In this document: one piece after another, positions 31,250 to 38,145 of the stretch
Layout of the letters: each line of letters opens with the position of its first letter
Numbering within the stretch: position 1 is the first letter of the stretch
Assembly: GCF_001612725.1 (NCBI RefSeq)
Contig: NZ_BDAZ01000012.1
Span: 185,408 to 249,407, forward strand
DNA: 64,000 bases
Direction of reading: 5' to 3'
Source of the DNA: Nocardia anaemiae NBRC 100462
GTDB lineage: Bacteria; Actinomycetota; Actinomycetes; Mycobacteriales; Mycobacteriaceae
Position numbers and translations under genes: made by a program
The notes under the pieces: model-generated
Seen by the model: the letters and a program-made list of their open reading frames with translations, nothing else
What the model was told of the DNA's origin: nothing
The model's database searches: none

Positions 31250-31298
31250 TAGGGCGCGCCGGTACCGCACATCCCTCCCTGCCGACCGGTGCGTCCTA
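31250..31298 (+). terminator. Long imperfect hairpin after mbtH, candidate terminator
   Basis: Arms TAGGGCGCGCCGGT (31250-31263) and ACCGGTGCGTCCTA (31285-31298) can form a 14-bp stem in the rightward transcript, with two G-U pairs and a 21-base loop. In the leftward transcript the two positions become A-C mismatches, so the fold is stronger for the NRPS-mbtH message. It starts 6 bases after the mbtH stop, between convergent genes. There is no clear U-run, which is common for actinobacterial terminators. Confidence 0.55.
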
Positions 31299-31303
31299 CT
31301 CCC

Positions 31304-32644
31304 TCATGCGCGGGTGCGTGGCGTATCGACGACCATCCGAGCCTGCTCGCGCCAATCGTCCACCGCACGACCACGGAAACCCGACAGCGCCGTGTCGAAT
31401 TGTTTGGCGCGCTTGGTGACGGTGAGGCCGACATAGGTGTGCCCGTTCGTGATCGCGCGGGTCGCCACCGCGCAGGCCTCGTCCACCTCGCCCGAGGCGA
31501 GCAGTGCGGTGGCGTGTTCGAACCGGACCAGCGCCGGTTCCATCGTCTCGCTCGGGTCGTAGAGCCCGATAGCTCGCTCGGATGCCAGGGCGGTCTGCTC
31601 GGCGCGGCCCAAGCGGGAGTAGCCGATCGCCTGATAGAAGGCGAGCTTCTCCGGACGGAAGGAAAATATGCCGATCGAGAGTTGTTCCGCGGGAACATTT
31701 TCCAGTGCCCGCTCCGATCGCGAGATGCAGCGGGCGAAGCCGTCGAAATTGCCGAGGCTGGCGTGCGCGCGGGCCGCCATTCCCCACAGCCAGGCCGCCG
31801 CCGGACCGTGGCCCGGATTTTCTTCGAGGCGGGGGCTGAGCAGGTTCAAAACTTCCTTCGGATTATCGCTATAGGTTGGCAAATATGACATTCCGGCCAG
31901 TGCGATGTCCTCGGAATAACGATCTCCGATGTCCTGGGCGGCATGAATTGCGGTCGTGTACCACAATCGCGCCTGACCGAAATGTCCCTCATTGAACAGA
32001 ATTTCACCGACCACATTCGCCAAGCGCCCGGCCGTACGGACCAGTCGGATTTGATGGTGCGTCGCCTGACGCTCCGCGAGACTGCCGCGGACTGCCCGGA
32101 ATTGGTCGAGCGTGGTCTGCAGCAACTCGTGCGGCGGGACCTGCACGACGCGGGTGCCGAGGGCATCGACGGATTGCTCGAGCAGGCCGAGCCGTCGTTC
32201 GCTCATCGAACCCGCGTCCAGGGTAGCGAGCATCTTCTCCGGCTCGCTCGCGACCATCTCGGCCGCCTGACCGGCCAGGCCCGCGCCGATGCAGGCCAAT
32301 AACAATCGCCTTCTCACGTCGTCATCCTCGACTTCCTTGTCGAGCCCGATGTCCCTACCGAGCTGTATCCGATCGAGCGCCGCGCTCGTGTCTTCGGTAC
32401 CGCGGGCCGTCGTCGGTCCCGCGATCGCGCGCTCGAATCGCGCGACGACGACCGAATCGGCCTCCGAGAGCACTCGATCGAGCAATCGCCTGCTTGCGGC
32501 ATGCATCCGGGTTGTCCGGCCGTTCTCCCACAAGATCACGGTGCGCGGGGTGACGCCCACCAGGCGTGCGAACTCATAGCGACTTCGTTTCATCGCCACG
32601 CGAAGAGCGAGTACGTCTTCGCCGGTCCAGTCGACCTCAACCAT
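31304..32644 (-). CDS. XRE-type transcriptional regulator with TPR-like helical C-terminus
   Basis: A 446-residue protein. Residues about 10-60 form a helix-turn-helix (ALRVAMKRSRYEFARLVGV, then TPRTVILWENGRT). The rest is an all-helical region rich in Ala, Leu and Glu, with repeated helix pairs (for example LWYTTAIHAAQDIGDRYSE and WGMAARAHASLGNFDGFAR) typical of TPR-type sensor regions. Start: ATG at 32644 with GGGAGC a short distance upstream. It is convergent with mbtH and divergent from the 62-residue gene at 32904. Regulators of this build often control neighbouring secondary-metabolism or differentiation genes, and a role in controlling the NRPS cluster is plausible but unproven. Confidence 0.8.
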   Translation of the reverse strand: MVEVDWTGEDVLALRVAMKRSRYEFARLVGVTPRTVILWENGRTTRMHAASRRLLDRVLSEADSVVVARFERAIAGPTTARGTEDTSAALDRIQLGRDIGLDKEVEDDDVRRRLLLACIGAGLAGQAAEMVASEPEKMLATLDAGSMSERRLGLLEQSVDALGTRVVQVPPHELLQTTLDQFRAVRGSLAERQATHHQIRLVRTAGRLANVVGEILFNEGHFGQARLWYTTAIHAAQDIGDRYSEDIALAGMSYLPTYSDNPKEVLNLLSPRLEENPGHGPAAAWLWGMAARAHASLGNFDGFARCISRSERALENVPAEQLSIGIFSFRPEKLAFYQAIGYSRLGRAEQTALASERAIGLYDPSETMEPALVRFEHATALLASGEVDEACAVATRAITNGHTYVGLTVTKRAKQFDTALSGFRGRAVDDWREQARMVVDTPRTRA

Positions 32645-32903
32645 AGGTCCCGCTCCCTTGCACCAGGCTGAATCAATCGAAAATTACTCGCATTTATCGC
32701 CTTCGGCTCTGTTATCCACCGAATCGCAACAGGCACTCTGAAGCGGTACCCGGCACCGGGTTTGTGCCCCAACCCTTTCGGGGGTGCCGACTCTGCCGGA
32801 TCCCGACGCACGGTCCCGACGCTGTTCGATCCGCAGCGTTGAAGGCGGGTTCCGGTGGGGGCGCCGGTGCTGGGTGCACTTATCTCTTCGCTGGAGGTGA
32901 ACA

Positions 32904-33092
32904 ATGGACGTTTTGCATTCGGATATCCGAGAATTGTGGCTCGTGCAGAGCCGCGACTGCAATCAAGAGCCGGTGGGTCTGAGCGATGACCGAGCGCGCT
33001 TCATTCTGTCCGTTCACGCCGGACACGGCGCCCGCTGCCGACAGTATCTGGCCGCCTCCGCACACTGTTACCGGCGCGCCGCCGAAAAGTAG
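32904..33092 (+). CDS. Small hypothetical protein, 62 residues
   Basis: I do not recognise a family. The gene has a near-perfect ribosome binding site (GGAGGTG at 32893-32899) four bases before the ATG, which supports real translation. The product is charged, with four His and three Cys (CNQ, CRQ, HCYRR) and no signal peptide or membrane segment. It is divergent from the XRE/TPR regulator, with about 260 bases between the starts, so the two may share a control region. It could be a regulator partner or small effector. An additional upstream frame seems unlikely. Confidence 0.6.
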   Translation: MDVLHSDIRELWLVQSRDCNQEPVGLSDDRARFILSVHAGHGARCRQYLAASAHCYRRAAEK

Positions 33093-33158
33093 CCACCGAC
33101 ATGATGAGGGGTCTCGGTGCGGCGCTCGGTTAGCCAGCGCCGCACCGGGTTCGACGCT

Positions 33159-33956
33159 TCAGTGCTGTGAGCGCTCGGCGAAGACGTTGCGTGCCACGGT
33201 GATTCCGTTCAGTGCGGCCGGGAATCCGGCGTAACCCGCCATCTGCGTGATGATTTCGACAACCTCGGTCTCGGTACCACCGACATTGAGCAGGCCGTGG
33301 ATGTGCACGCCGAGCTGTGCCGCCGCGGTACCGAGCGCGGTGCACATGGCGACGGTGACCATCTCACGGGTCTTCAGGTCGAGTCCGGGACGCGAATACA
33401 CGTCGCCGAAGGAGTATTCGATGATGTAGCGCCCCAGATCCGGTGCGATATCGGCCAGCGAGGCGATGACCTGTTCGCCTGCGTGCCCGTCGATCTCGCT
33501 GAGCTTGGCGCTCCCACGCTCGAACCGGTCACCGGTCGGTGCCGGTGCGGGTTCTGCCGGTGCGGGGAGATCGGTACGGGCGTCGAACACTTCGCGCGCA
33601 GCACCCAGCCCGTTCAAGGCGGCGGGAAACCCCGCGTACACGCTGACGTGGATCAGCGTCTCCACGATTTCCTCCCGCGTGCACCCCACATTCAGCGCCC
33701 CGTCGATGTGGAACCGCAACTGCGGCGCGGCATTTCCCATCGCGGCCAGCGCCGACACCGTCGCCAACTGCCGCTCCCGCAACGTCAACCCCGGCCGCGA
33801 CAGAATGTCGCCGTACCCGAACTCGACGGTCATCCGCCCCAGGTCCGGCGCGATATCGGCCAGACTGTCCAATACCGCGGGCCGCTCCTGCCCACCGATC
33901 TTCTGCAGCAGCGCCAACCCGCGCTCGAACCGATCCGAGGTCTCTGTCTTCGTCAT
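33159..33956 (-). CDS. Tandem carboxymuconolactone decarboxylase (CMD) family protein
   Basis: A 265-residue fusion of two CMD domains joined by a Pro/Ala linker (APAEPAPAP). Both halves begin DRFERG and carry LADIAPDLGR, then an LSRPGL or YSRPGL turn, then the family motif (HIDGALNVGC in the first, HIHGLLNVGG in the second). Single CMD proteins are about 125 residues, so this is a duplication. The AhpD CxxC pair is absent, so a peroxidase-reductase role is unlikely; decarboxylase or other small-molecule chemistry is more likely. Start: ATG at 33956, not the upstream in-frame ATG at 34055, because a MerR-type promoter lies just before 33956 and the first CMD domain begins there. It may respond to reactive aldehydes or electrophiles; this is inference from the promoter. 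Confidence 0.85.
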   Translation of the reverse strand: MTKTETSDRFERGLALLQKIGGQERPAVLDSLADIAPDLGRMTVEFGYGDILSRPGLTLRERQLATVSALAAMGNAAPQLRFHIDGALNVGCTREEIVETLIHVSVYAGFPAALNGLGAAREVFDARTDLPAPAEPAPAPTGDRFERGSAKLSEIDGHAGEQVIASLADIAPDLGRYIIEYSFGDVYSRPGLDLKTREMVTVAMCTALGTAAAQLGVHIHGLLNVGGTETEVVEIITQMAGYAGFPAALNGITVARNVFAERSQH

Positions 33957-33963
33957 GCCCCGA

Positions 33964-33994
33964 ACTCTAGAAGTTGGAGCACGCTCCAACGCAA
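33964..33994 (-). promoter_or_regulatory. MerR-type promoter with 19-bp spacer, probably leaderless
   Basis: Reading leftward: -35 TTGCGT (33994-33989), a spacer of exactly 19 bases, -10 TAGAGT (33969-33964). The spacer is filled by the palindrome GTTGGAGC-GT-GCTCCAAC (33973-33990), whose 8-base arms match perfectly. An over-long spacer holding a palindrome is the hallmark of MerR-family activated promoters, and TTGGAG....CTCCAA resembles sites of the NmlR/AdhR subgroup. Only 7 bases separate the -10 from the CMD start codon, so the transcript should be leaderless. No merR gene is adjacent. Confidence 0.7.
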
Positions 33995-34172
33995 GTCCTG
34001 ACTCACCCCGGCTAGCCCTCGGCCGTGACAAGGGCGCAGTTACCACCCACCGCATCCGCCCAGGCCCTGGTCACCGCGTGCGTGAACCGCAGAGTCCACG
34101 GCTGTCGCATAGCCAGTGGCAACCTCGCACAAGCCGCAACCTATGCGAGGTACGCATTGGATGTGCGTGACG

Positions 34173-34361
34173 TTAGTCGGGCTCGTCGTACTCGGTGGGC
34201 CAGCCGTCTTCGCCGACCTCGTACACGGAGCCGTCCGCGTGGTGACACAGCGGGCGGCTGTCGGTAGGAGCGAGTTCGAGCTTGCGCCAGGTGTCTTGGT
34301 GGAAGGCGACGAGTAGCGCTTCGATGGACGGTGAGATTTCGTTTCGCGGTGGTCGAGACAT
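34173..34361 (-). CDS. Small hypothetical protein, 62 residues
   Basis: No family recognised. Acidic C-terminus (VGEDGWPTEYDEPD), no membrane segment or signal. It starts at ATG 34361, six bases after the stop of the 101-residue gene, and is the last member of a compact leftward set of three. There is no strong ribosome binding site, so it is probably translated by coupling. Composition and coding bias look normal for the region. Confidence 0.5.
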   Translation of the reverse strand: MSRPPRNEISPSIEALLVAFHQDTWRKLELAPTDSRPLCHHADGSVYEVGEDGWPTEYDEPD

Positions 34362-34367
34362 GCTGCG

Positions 34368-34673
34368 TCACAACGAGTTCGGAAGGTCGGTCCGGCTCAG
34401 AAGAGCGGCCCAGTACTCGTCGCGCAGGACATCCCACAGATCCTCGTGCTGGGGAAACAGCTCTCGGGCGTCAGCCAGGTCCGCATCGGCGTCGAACACG
34501 ACCGTGCCGGGTTGGGCACTCAGCAGCGTCGTGCGCGACGGCAGGCGATAGGCCGTAAACGACTCTCCGGAAAGCTGTAAGCGCAGGATGCGGGCGGAAC
34601 TTCCGATCAACTGCCAGACCGCGACCTTGCCGCCGTCCTGGGTTCGACTGGTGCGCAAGGCATCTCGACGCAT
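34368..34673 (-). CDS. Hypothetical protein, 101 residues
   Basis: No family recognised. The sequence reads like a real globular protein: alternating strands (VAVWQLIGSSARILRLQL, then FTAYRLPS) followed by an acidic helical end (VFDADADLADARELF, DLWDVLRDEYWAAL). Start ATG overlaps the stop of the preceding gene as TAATG, indicating translational coupling. It lies in the leftward trio next to the XRE/DUF5753-DUF397 cluster, and such small genes commonly travel together in actinomycetes. Confidence 0.6.
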   Translation of the reverse strand: MRRDALRTSRTQDGGKVAVWQLIGSSARILRLQLSGESFTAYRLPSRTTLLSAQPGTVVFDADADLADARELFPQHEDLWDVLRDEYWAALLSRTDLPNSL

Positions 34674-34870
34674 TACGAAACCTCACCGTCCGTGCACCCG
34701 GTGTCGGAGGACTCGACCCCCCGGCATCGGGGCGACTCGGAGAGAGCAGACTGCTCGGCCCACTCGCGGACCGCGCCCGCGAACTGTTCGACCACATCGA
34801 CCGGCGCACCGCGATAAGCGGTCGGCGGACCGACGAAGGGATCTCGCTGTGGCAGTTCTCGATTCGGCAC
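34673..34870 (-). CDS. Small hypothetical protein, 65 residues, GTG start
   Basis: First gene of the leftward trio. A GTG start at 34870 is chosen because GGGGAGG lies seven bases upstream; the same frame can be extended to 35191 but that part has no coding character. The product begins with PNRELPQRDPFVGPPTAY, followed by a short helix (VVEQFAGAVREWAEQ) and a polar tail. No known domain. It is divergent from the DUF5753 regulator with a 239-base shared upstream region, and may belong to the same regulatory system. Confidence 0.5.
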   Translation of the reverse strand: MPNRELPQRDPFVGPPTAYRGAPVDVVEQFAGAVREWAEQSALSESPRCRGVESSDTGCTDGEVS

Positions 34871-35109
34871 GTGCCGACCTCCCCGGACCTCGACGATGGT
34901 GGGTGCGCTCGGGCCCCGAAAACAACTCCTGATCTGGGAAAAGTTCTCTCCGAGCGCGGTTTCAGCACACCACCGTGCCGGTGACCGTACGAGTGAAATC
35001 CGAATGTTCAGATGAACTCGCGGAAAGCCCCAAGACGCTGTGCGAATGTGCTGTAAAACCGTGTTCGGAATTCGAGCGCAAGTGCATTCACTGTGTGGGG
35101 AGGAATCCG
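34871..35109. other. Divergent control region between small-gene trio and DUF5753 regulator
   Basis: 239 bases without a supportable gene. It holds the ribosome binding sites of both flanking start codons and should carry both promoters. No palindrome strong enough to report. Confidence 0.4.
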
Positions 35110-36006
35110 ATGTCTGAGGAGTCGCCGACGCTGCTGCGCCGCCAGCTGGGCCGTTTCCTGCGCGAGAAGCGCGAGGGGCGCGGCTTTGCAATTCAAGATG
35201 CCGCCACGGCAGTTCAGCTGAGCTACAACGGATTACAGCGCCTGGAGACCGGCCGCACCGTTAAACCGCGGCGTCAGGATGTGCGCGAGTTATGTTCGCT
35301 GTATGAGGTGGAGCCCGATGCCACCGAGCAGGCGGTCGGACTGGCCTCGCGGGCAGCGGCGGCCAAAGACGAGGGCGGGATCACGTCCCTCGGTGGACTG
35401 TTCAGCGACGCGTTCAACATGTATGTCGACATGGAACGTGCTGCGCGCCGCCTGATCTCCTACCAAGAGCTGGTGCCCGGCCTGTTGCAAACCCCGGACT
35501 ATGCGCGAGGCATGATCCGTGCGTTCTACGTCGATGGCAGTGAGGAAGACATCGAACGTCGCGTGCAGGTCCGGCTCGATCGACAGGTCATCGTCACGCG
35601 AAAGGTACGGCCGCTTGCATTGGAGGTCCTGCTGCATGAGTCAGCCCTGCATCGAATGATCGGTGGCCCACAGGTCATGTCGGCACAGCTTCGCCAACTC
35701 GCCGAGAGGAGCACTCTCCCGAATGTCACCGTCCGGATACACCCATTCACCGCCGGGTCCGTGTGGGGACTGCCCGCAGTCCCGTTCGTGTTACTCGACT
35801 TCGGAACGGACAGCAAGAGAGAGCCTGTCGAGCCGCCCGTGGTCTATCTCGATGGCGCGATGAGCAGTGATCTGTACATTGACCGGCCCGAACTCGTGCA
35901 GCGCTACCATGAGTACGCTGAGGCCGTTCGGTGCACTGCGCTGGATGAGACAAAGTCGCGAGACCTGATACGGCAGGTAGCAAGGAGATTCAGTAGTGAA
36001 CGTTGA
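35110..36006 (+). CDS. XRE family regulator with DUF5753 domain
   Basis: A 298-residue DNA-binding protein. Residues about 8-65 form the helix-turn-helix (LGRFLREKREGRGF, then AATAVQLSYNGLQRLETGR). The remainder matches the DUF5753 ligand or effector domain typical of actinomycete WhiJ-like regulators (YQELVPGLLQTPDYAR, then LPNVTVRIHPF). Start: ATG at 35110 with GGGGAGGA just upstream; an upstream in-frame ATG at 34975 lacks such support. Its end overlaps the first DUF397 gene by 11 bases. Regulator plus DUF397 partners is a recurring actinomycete pair, linked in Streptomyces to control of development and antibiotic production. Confidence 0.9.
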   Translation: MSEESPTLLRRQLGRFLREKREGRGFAIQDAATAVQLSYNGLQRLETGRTVKPRRQDVRELCSLYEVEPDATEQAVGLASRAAAAKDEGGITSLGGLFSDAFNMYVDMERAARRLISYQELVPGLLQTPDYARGMIRAFYVDGSEEDIERRVQVRLDRQVIVTRKVRPLALEVLLHESALHRMIGGPQVMSAQLRQLAERSTLPNVTVRIHPFTAGSVWGLPAVPFVLLDFGTDSKREPVEPPVVYLDGAMSSDLYIDRPELVQRYHEYAEAVRCTALDETKSRDLIRQVARRFSSER

Positions 36007-36202
36007 CCTGTCCAAGGCGAGCTGGTTCAAGAGCACCTATAGCGAGACGAGCGGTCAATGCGTGGAGGTTGCGTTCCTCGACGGTGGCTTGGTCGGCGTC
36101 CGTGATTCAAAGAATCCCATCGCAGCGGCGCTGGTCTTCACGCCCGGTGAGTGGGCTGCGTTCACCGCTGGCGTAGTGAACGGCGAATTCGCTCAACCCT
36201 AA
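35996..36202 (+). CDS. DUF397 protein, copy 1
   Basis: A 68-residue member of the DUF397 family, recognised by its opening WFKSTYSETSGQCVEVAF segment, the GVRDSKNP core and the WAAFTAGV end. GTG start within the end of the regulator gene, preceded by AAGGAG. DUF397 proteins are thought to be small partners of XRE/DUF5753 regulators. It is the first of three tandem copies. Confidence 0.9.
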   Translation: MNVDLSKASWFKSTYSETSGQCVEVAFLDGGLVGVRDSKNPIAAALVFTPGEWAAFTAGVVNGEFAQP

Positions 36203-36255
36203 GCTCGTTCCACTCTGCCGAGTTCGGTTCACACAGGCGGTGAAGGAGAAGTACG

Positions 36256-36465
36256 GTGACCGTTGACATCTCCAGGGCGCGCTGGCTCAAAAGCAGCTAC
36301 AGCGCGTCGAATGGTCAGTGCGTGGAGGTCGCATTCCTTGACGGAGGCATAGTCGGCGTCCGTGACTCGAAGAATCCCACTAGCCCGGCGCTGGTCTTCG
36401 CTCCCGGTGAGTGGGCCGCCTTCACTGCTGGCGTGGTGGCGGGAAGGTTCGACAGTGAACGTTGA
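36256..36465 (+). CDS. DUF397 protein, copy 2
   Basis: A 69-residue paralogue of the previous gene (WLKSSYSASNGQCVEVAF, GVRDSKNP, WAAFTAGV). GTG start with GAAGGAG upstream, 53 bases after copy 1. Its last codons overlap the start of copy 3. All signature residues, including the conserved Cys, are kept, so there is no sign of decay. Confidence 0.9.
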   Translation: MTVDISRARWLKSSYSASNGQCVEVAFLDGGIVGVRDSKNPTSPALVFAPGEWAAFTAGVVAGRFDSER

Positions 36466-36661
36466 CCTGCCTGGGGCGCGTTGGTTCAAGAGCAGCTATA
36501 GCGAGTCCAGTGGTCAGTGCGTAGAGGTCGCCTTCTTCGACGGCAACACGATTGGCGTTCGCGACTCCAAGAATCCCACTGGCCCAGCGCTTTTATTCAC
36601 CGCCGGTGTCTGGGCTGCCTTCACCGCTGGCGTTGTCGACGGCGAGTTCGAGCGCCGATAG
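36455..36661 (+). CDS. DUF397 protein, copy 3
   Basis: A 68-residue third copy. A GTG start at 36455 is chosen because it is preceded by GGAAGG and gives the same N-terminus (VNVDL) as copy 1; an in-frame ATG at 36362 would add 31 residues of no family likeness. It differs most at the centre (FFDGNTIGVRDSKNP), so the copies may have slightly different partners. Confidence 0.88.
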   Translation: MNVDLPGARWFKSSYSESSGQCVEVAFFDGNTIGVRDSKNPTGPALLFTAGVWAAFTAGVVDGEFERR

Positions 36662-36819
36662 TGTTCCGCTTCGGAGCTATCGAGCCCGGTCCGAACTTCG
36701 GATCGGGCTCGATCCATGTCTGGGCGATAGATCACCCGCTGGTGCTAGGGGGCCACCCCGGGGAGATCTCAGGGGGCGACCCGGATGTGGGGGTTGGCGG
36801 AAATTCCTAGCGTCGAGGT

Positions 36820-37944
36820 ATGCGCCTTGTGACGTCAGGTATTGCTGCTGGTGTGGTTGCCCTACTCGTGGGGTGCGCGCCGGGTGCGGGGAAGGATGCG
36901 TCGGAGGAGGTGTCGGAGAACAGGATTCGGGTGGTCCAGGGGGATATCGATCAGGCGGTCGAGGGTGGGGTCACGGGGATGATCGCGACGTTGACCGAGA
37001 ACGGGCAGACGGTCACGCTCACAAGCGGAGTGGCCGATATCGGTACCCGTGCGCCGATTCCGGTCGCGCAACCGCAGCGGGTGCGGATCGGCAGTATCAG
37101 CAAGACGTTCACCAGTGCGGTGGTGTTGCAGTTGGTGGCGGAGGGCAAGGTTCGGCTCGATGAGCCGGTGGATACCTATCTGCCGGGGCTGTTGCGGGGC
37201 GAAGGGATCGACGGGCGGGCGATCACCGTGCGTCAGATCCTGCGGCACCAAAGCGGTTTGCCGGAACTCACCGATGACCCCCGCGTCGACGAGTATGCGG
37301 CGGCGCTGGCGGGACGGATCATGACACCGGCCGAGCAGATCGCGATAATCCTCAGCATGCCAGCGGATTTCGCGCCCGGTGCGCGGTTCGAGTACAGCAA
37401 CTCGAACTACATCGTGGCGGATCTGCTGGTCGAACGGGTCACGGGTGCGGCGTATGTCGACGAGTTGAATCGGCGGATCCTGAAGCCGTTGGGGCTCGAC
37501 GACACCTACCTGCCCGCGCCGGGCGAGCTGGATATCCGGGGACCGCATCCCAAGGGCTACGCCGATATCGATGGCGTGGTCACCGATGTGTCGCGTATCG
37601 AACCTTCGGTGCCGTGGGGTGCGGGCGGAATGGTCTCCACCGGCAACGATCTGAACCGCTTCTATCAGGAGCTGCTGGCCGGACGGGTCGTTCCGGCCGC
37701 CGAACTGCGGGAGATGCGGACCGGTGTGCCGATGGGGCAGGCGGATATGAACTACGGACTCGGCATCAGCTCCACTCGGCTGCCCTGTGGCGCAGAGTAT
37801 GTCGGGCACACCGGCGGCATCTACGGCTTCCTCACGGTCTCCGGCGCCACACCGGATGGTCGGGCGGTGACCTACGCCTATACGAAGTCACCGAAAGCCA
37901 TGCCCGATCTGACGACCATACTTTCGCACGCTCTCTGCCCTTGA
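36820..37944 (+). CDS. Lipoprotein serine hydrolase of the beta-lactamase (class C)/D,D-peptidase family
   Basis: A 374-residue exported enzyme. An N-terminal lipobox (ALLVGC, Cys19) predicts anchoring to the outer face of the membrane. The family catalytic set is complete: SxxK as SISK with nucleophile Ser92, YSN at 192-194, and HTGG at 330-333 in place of KTG. The size fits the beta-lactamase-related/esterase EstB group. Substrate could be a peptidoglycan peptide, a beta-lactam or an ester; the HTG form is common in esterases and D-aminopeptidase-like members. No operon partner is certain: 158 bases separate it from the DUF397 genes and 201 from the next gene. Confidence 0.88.
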   Translation: MRLVTSGIAAGVVALLVGCAPGAGKDASEEVSENRIRVVQGDIDQAVEGGVTGMIATLTENGQTVTLTSGVADIGTRAPIPVAQPQRVRIGSISKTFTSAVVLQLVAEGKVRLDEPVDTYLPGLLRGEGIDGRAITVRQILRHQSGLPELTDDPRVDEYAAALAGRIMTPAEQIAIILSMPADFAPGARFEYSNSNYIVADLLVERVTGAAYVDELNRRILKPLGLDDTYLPAPGELDIRGPHPKGYADIDGVVTDVSRIEPSVPWGAGGMVSTGNDLNRFYQELLAGRVVPAAELREMRTGVPMGQADMNYGLGISSTRLPCGAEYVGHTGGIYGFLTVSGATPDGRAVTYAYTKSPKAMPDLTTILSHALCP

Positions 37945-38145
37945 GGAGAATCAGTAGCAACATCGTGGCGGTGCGTGATGGGCGGCGAATTCACGTGATC
38001 ATTGCGCCTGAGACTAGTTGCGCTCCGATCTACTGAACGGAATCCGTCACGTATCAGAAGAATAGTCGGTAACATCTTGCGACATCGCAGGCGCCTGCGC
38101 GCGGCTCACATGGACGTGGCAGGCCGGATGGTCGGGAGATTCAGC
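37945..38145 (+). other. Intergenic region before the Tat oxidoreductase
   Basis: About 200 bases after the serine hydrolase stop. It contains in-frame upstream starts of the oxidoreductase (38002) that I consider non-coding. No clear promoter boxes or terminator recognised. Confidence 0.35.

Larger units (their letters stand above)
35996..36661 (+). repeat. Tandem direct repeat of three DUF397 genes
   Basis: Three units of about 205 bases in the same orientation share long stretches at DNA level, for example GTGAACGTTGACCTG at the start of copies 1 and 3. The spacing is 53 bases, then an 11-base overlap. This points to recent local duplication. Confidence 0.7.

Noticed and set aside
34871..35191. 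N-terminal extension of the 65-residue leftward gene
   Set aside because: Runs through the divergent promoter region and into the DUF5753 gene; a strong ribosome binding site marks the GTG at 34870.
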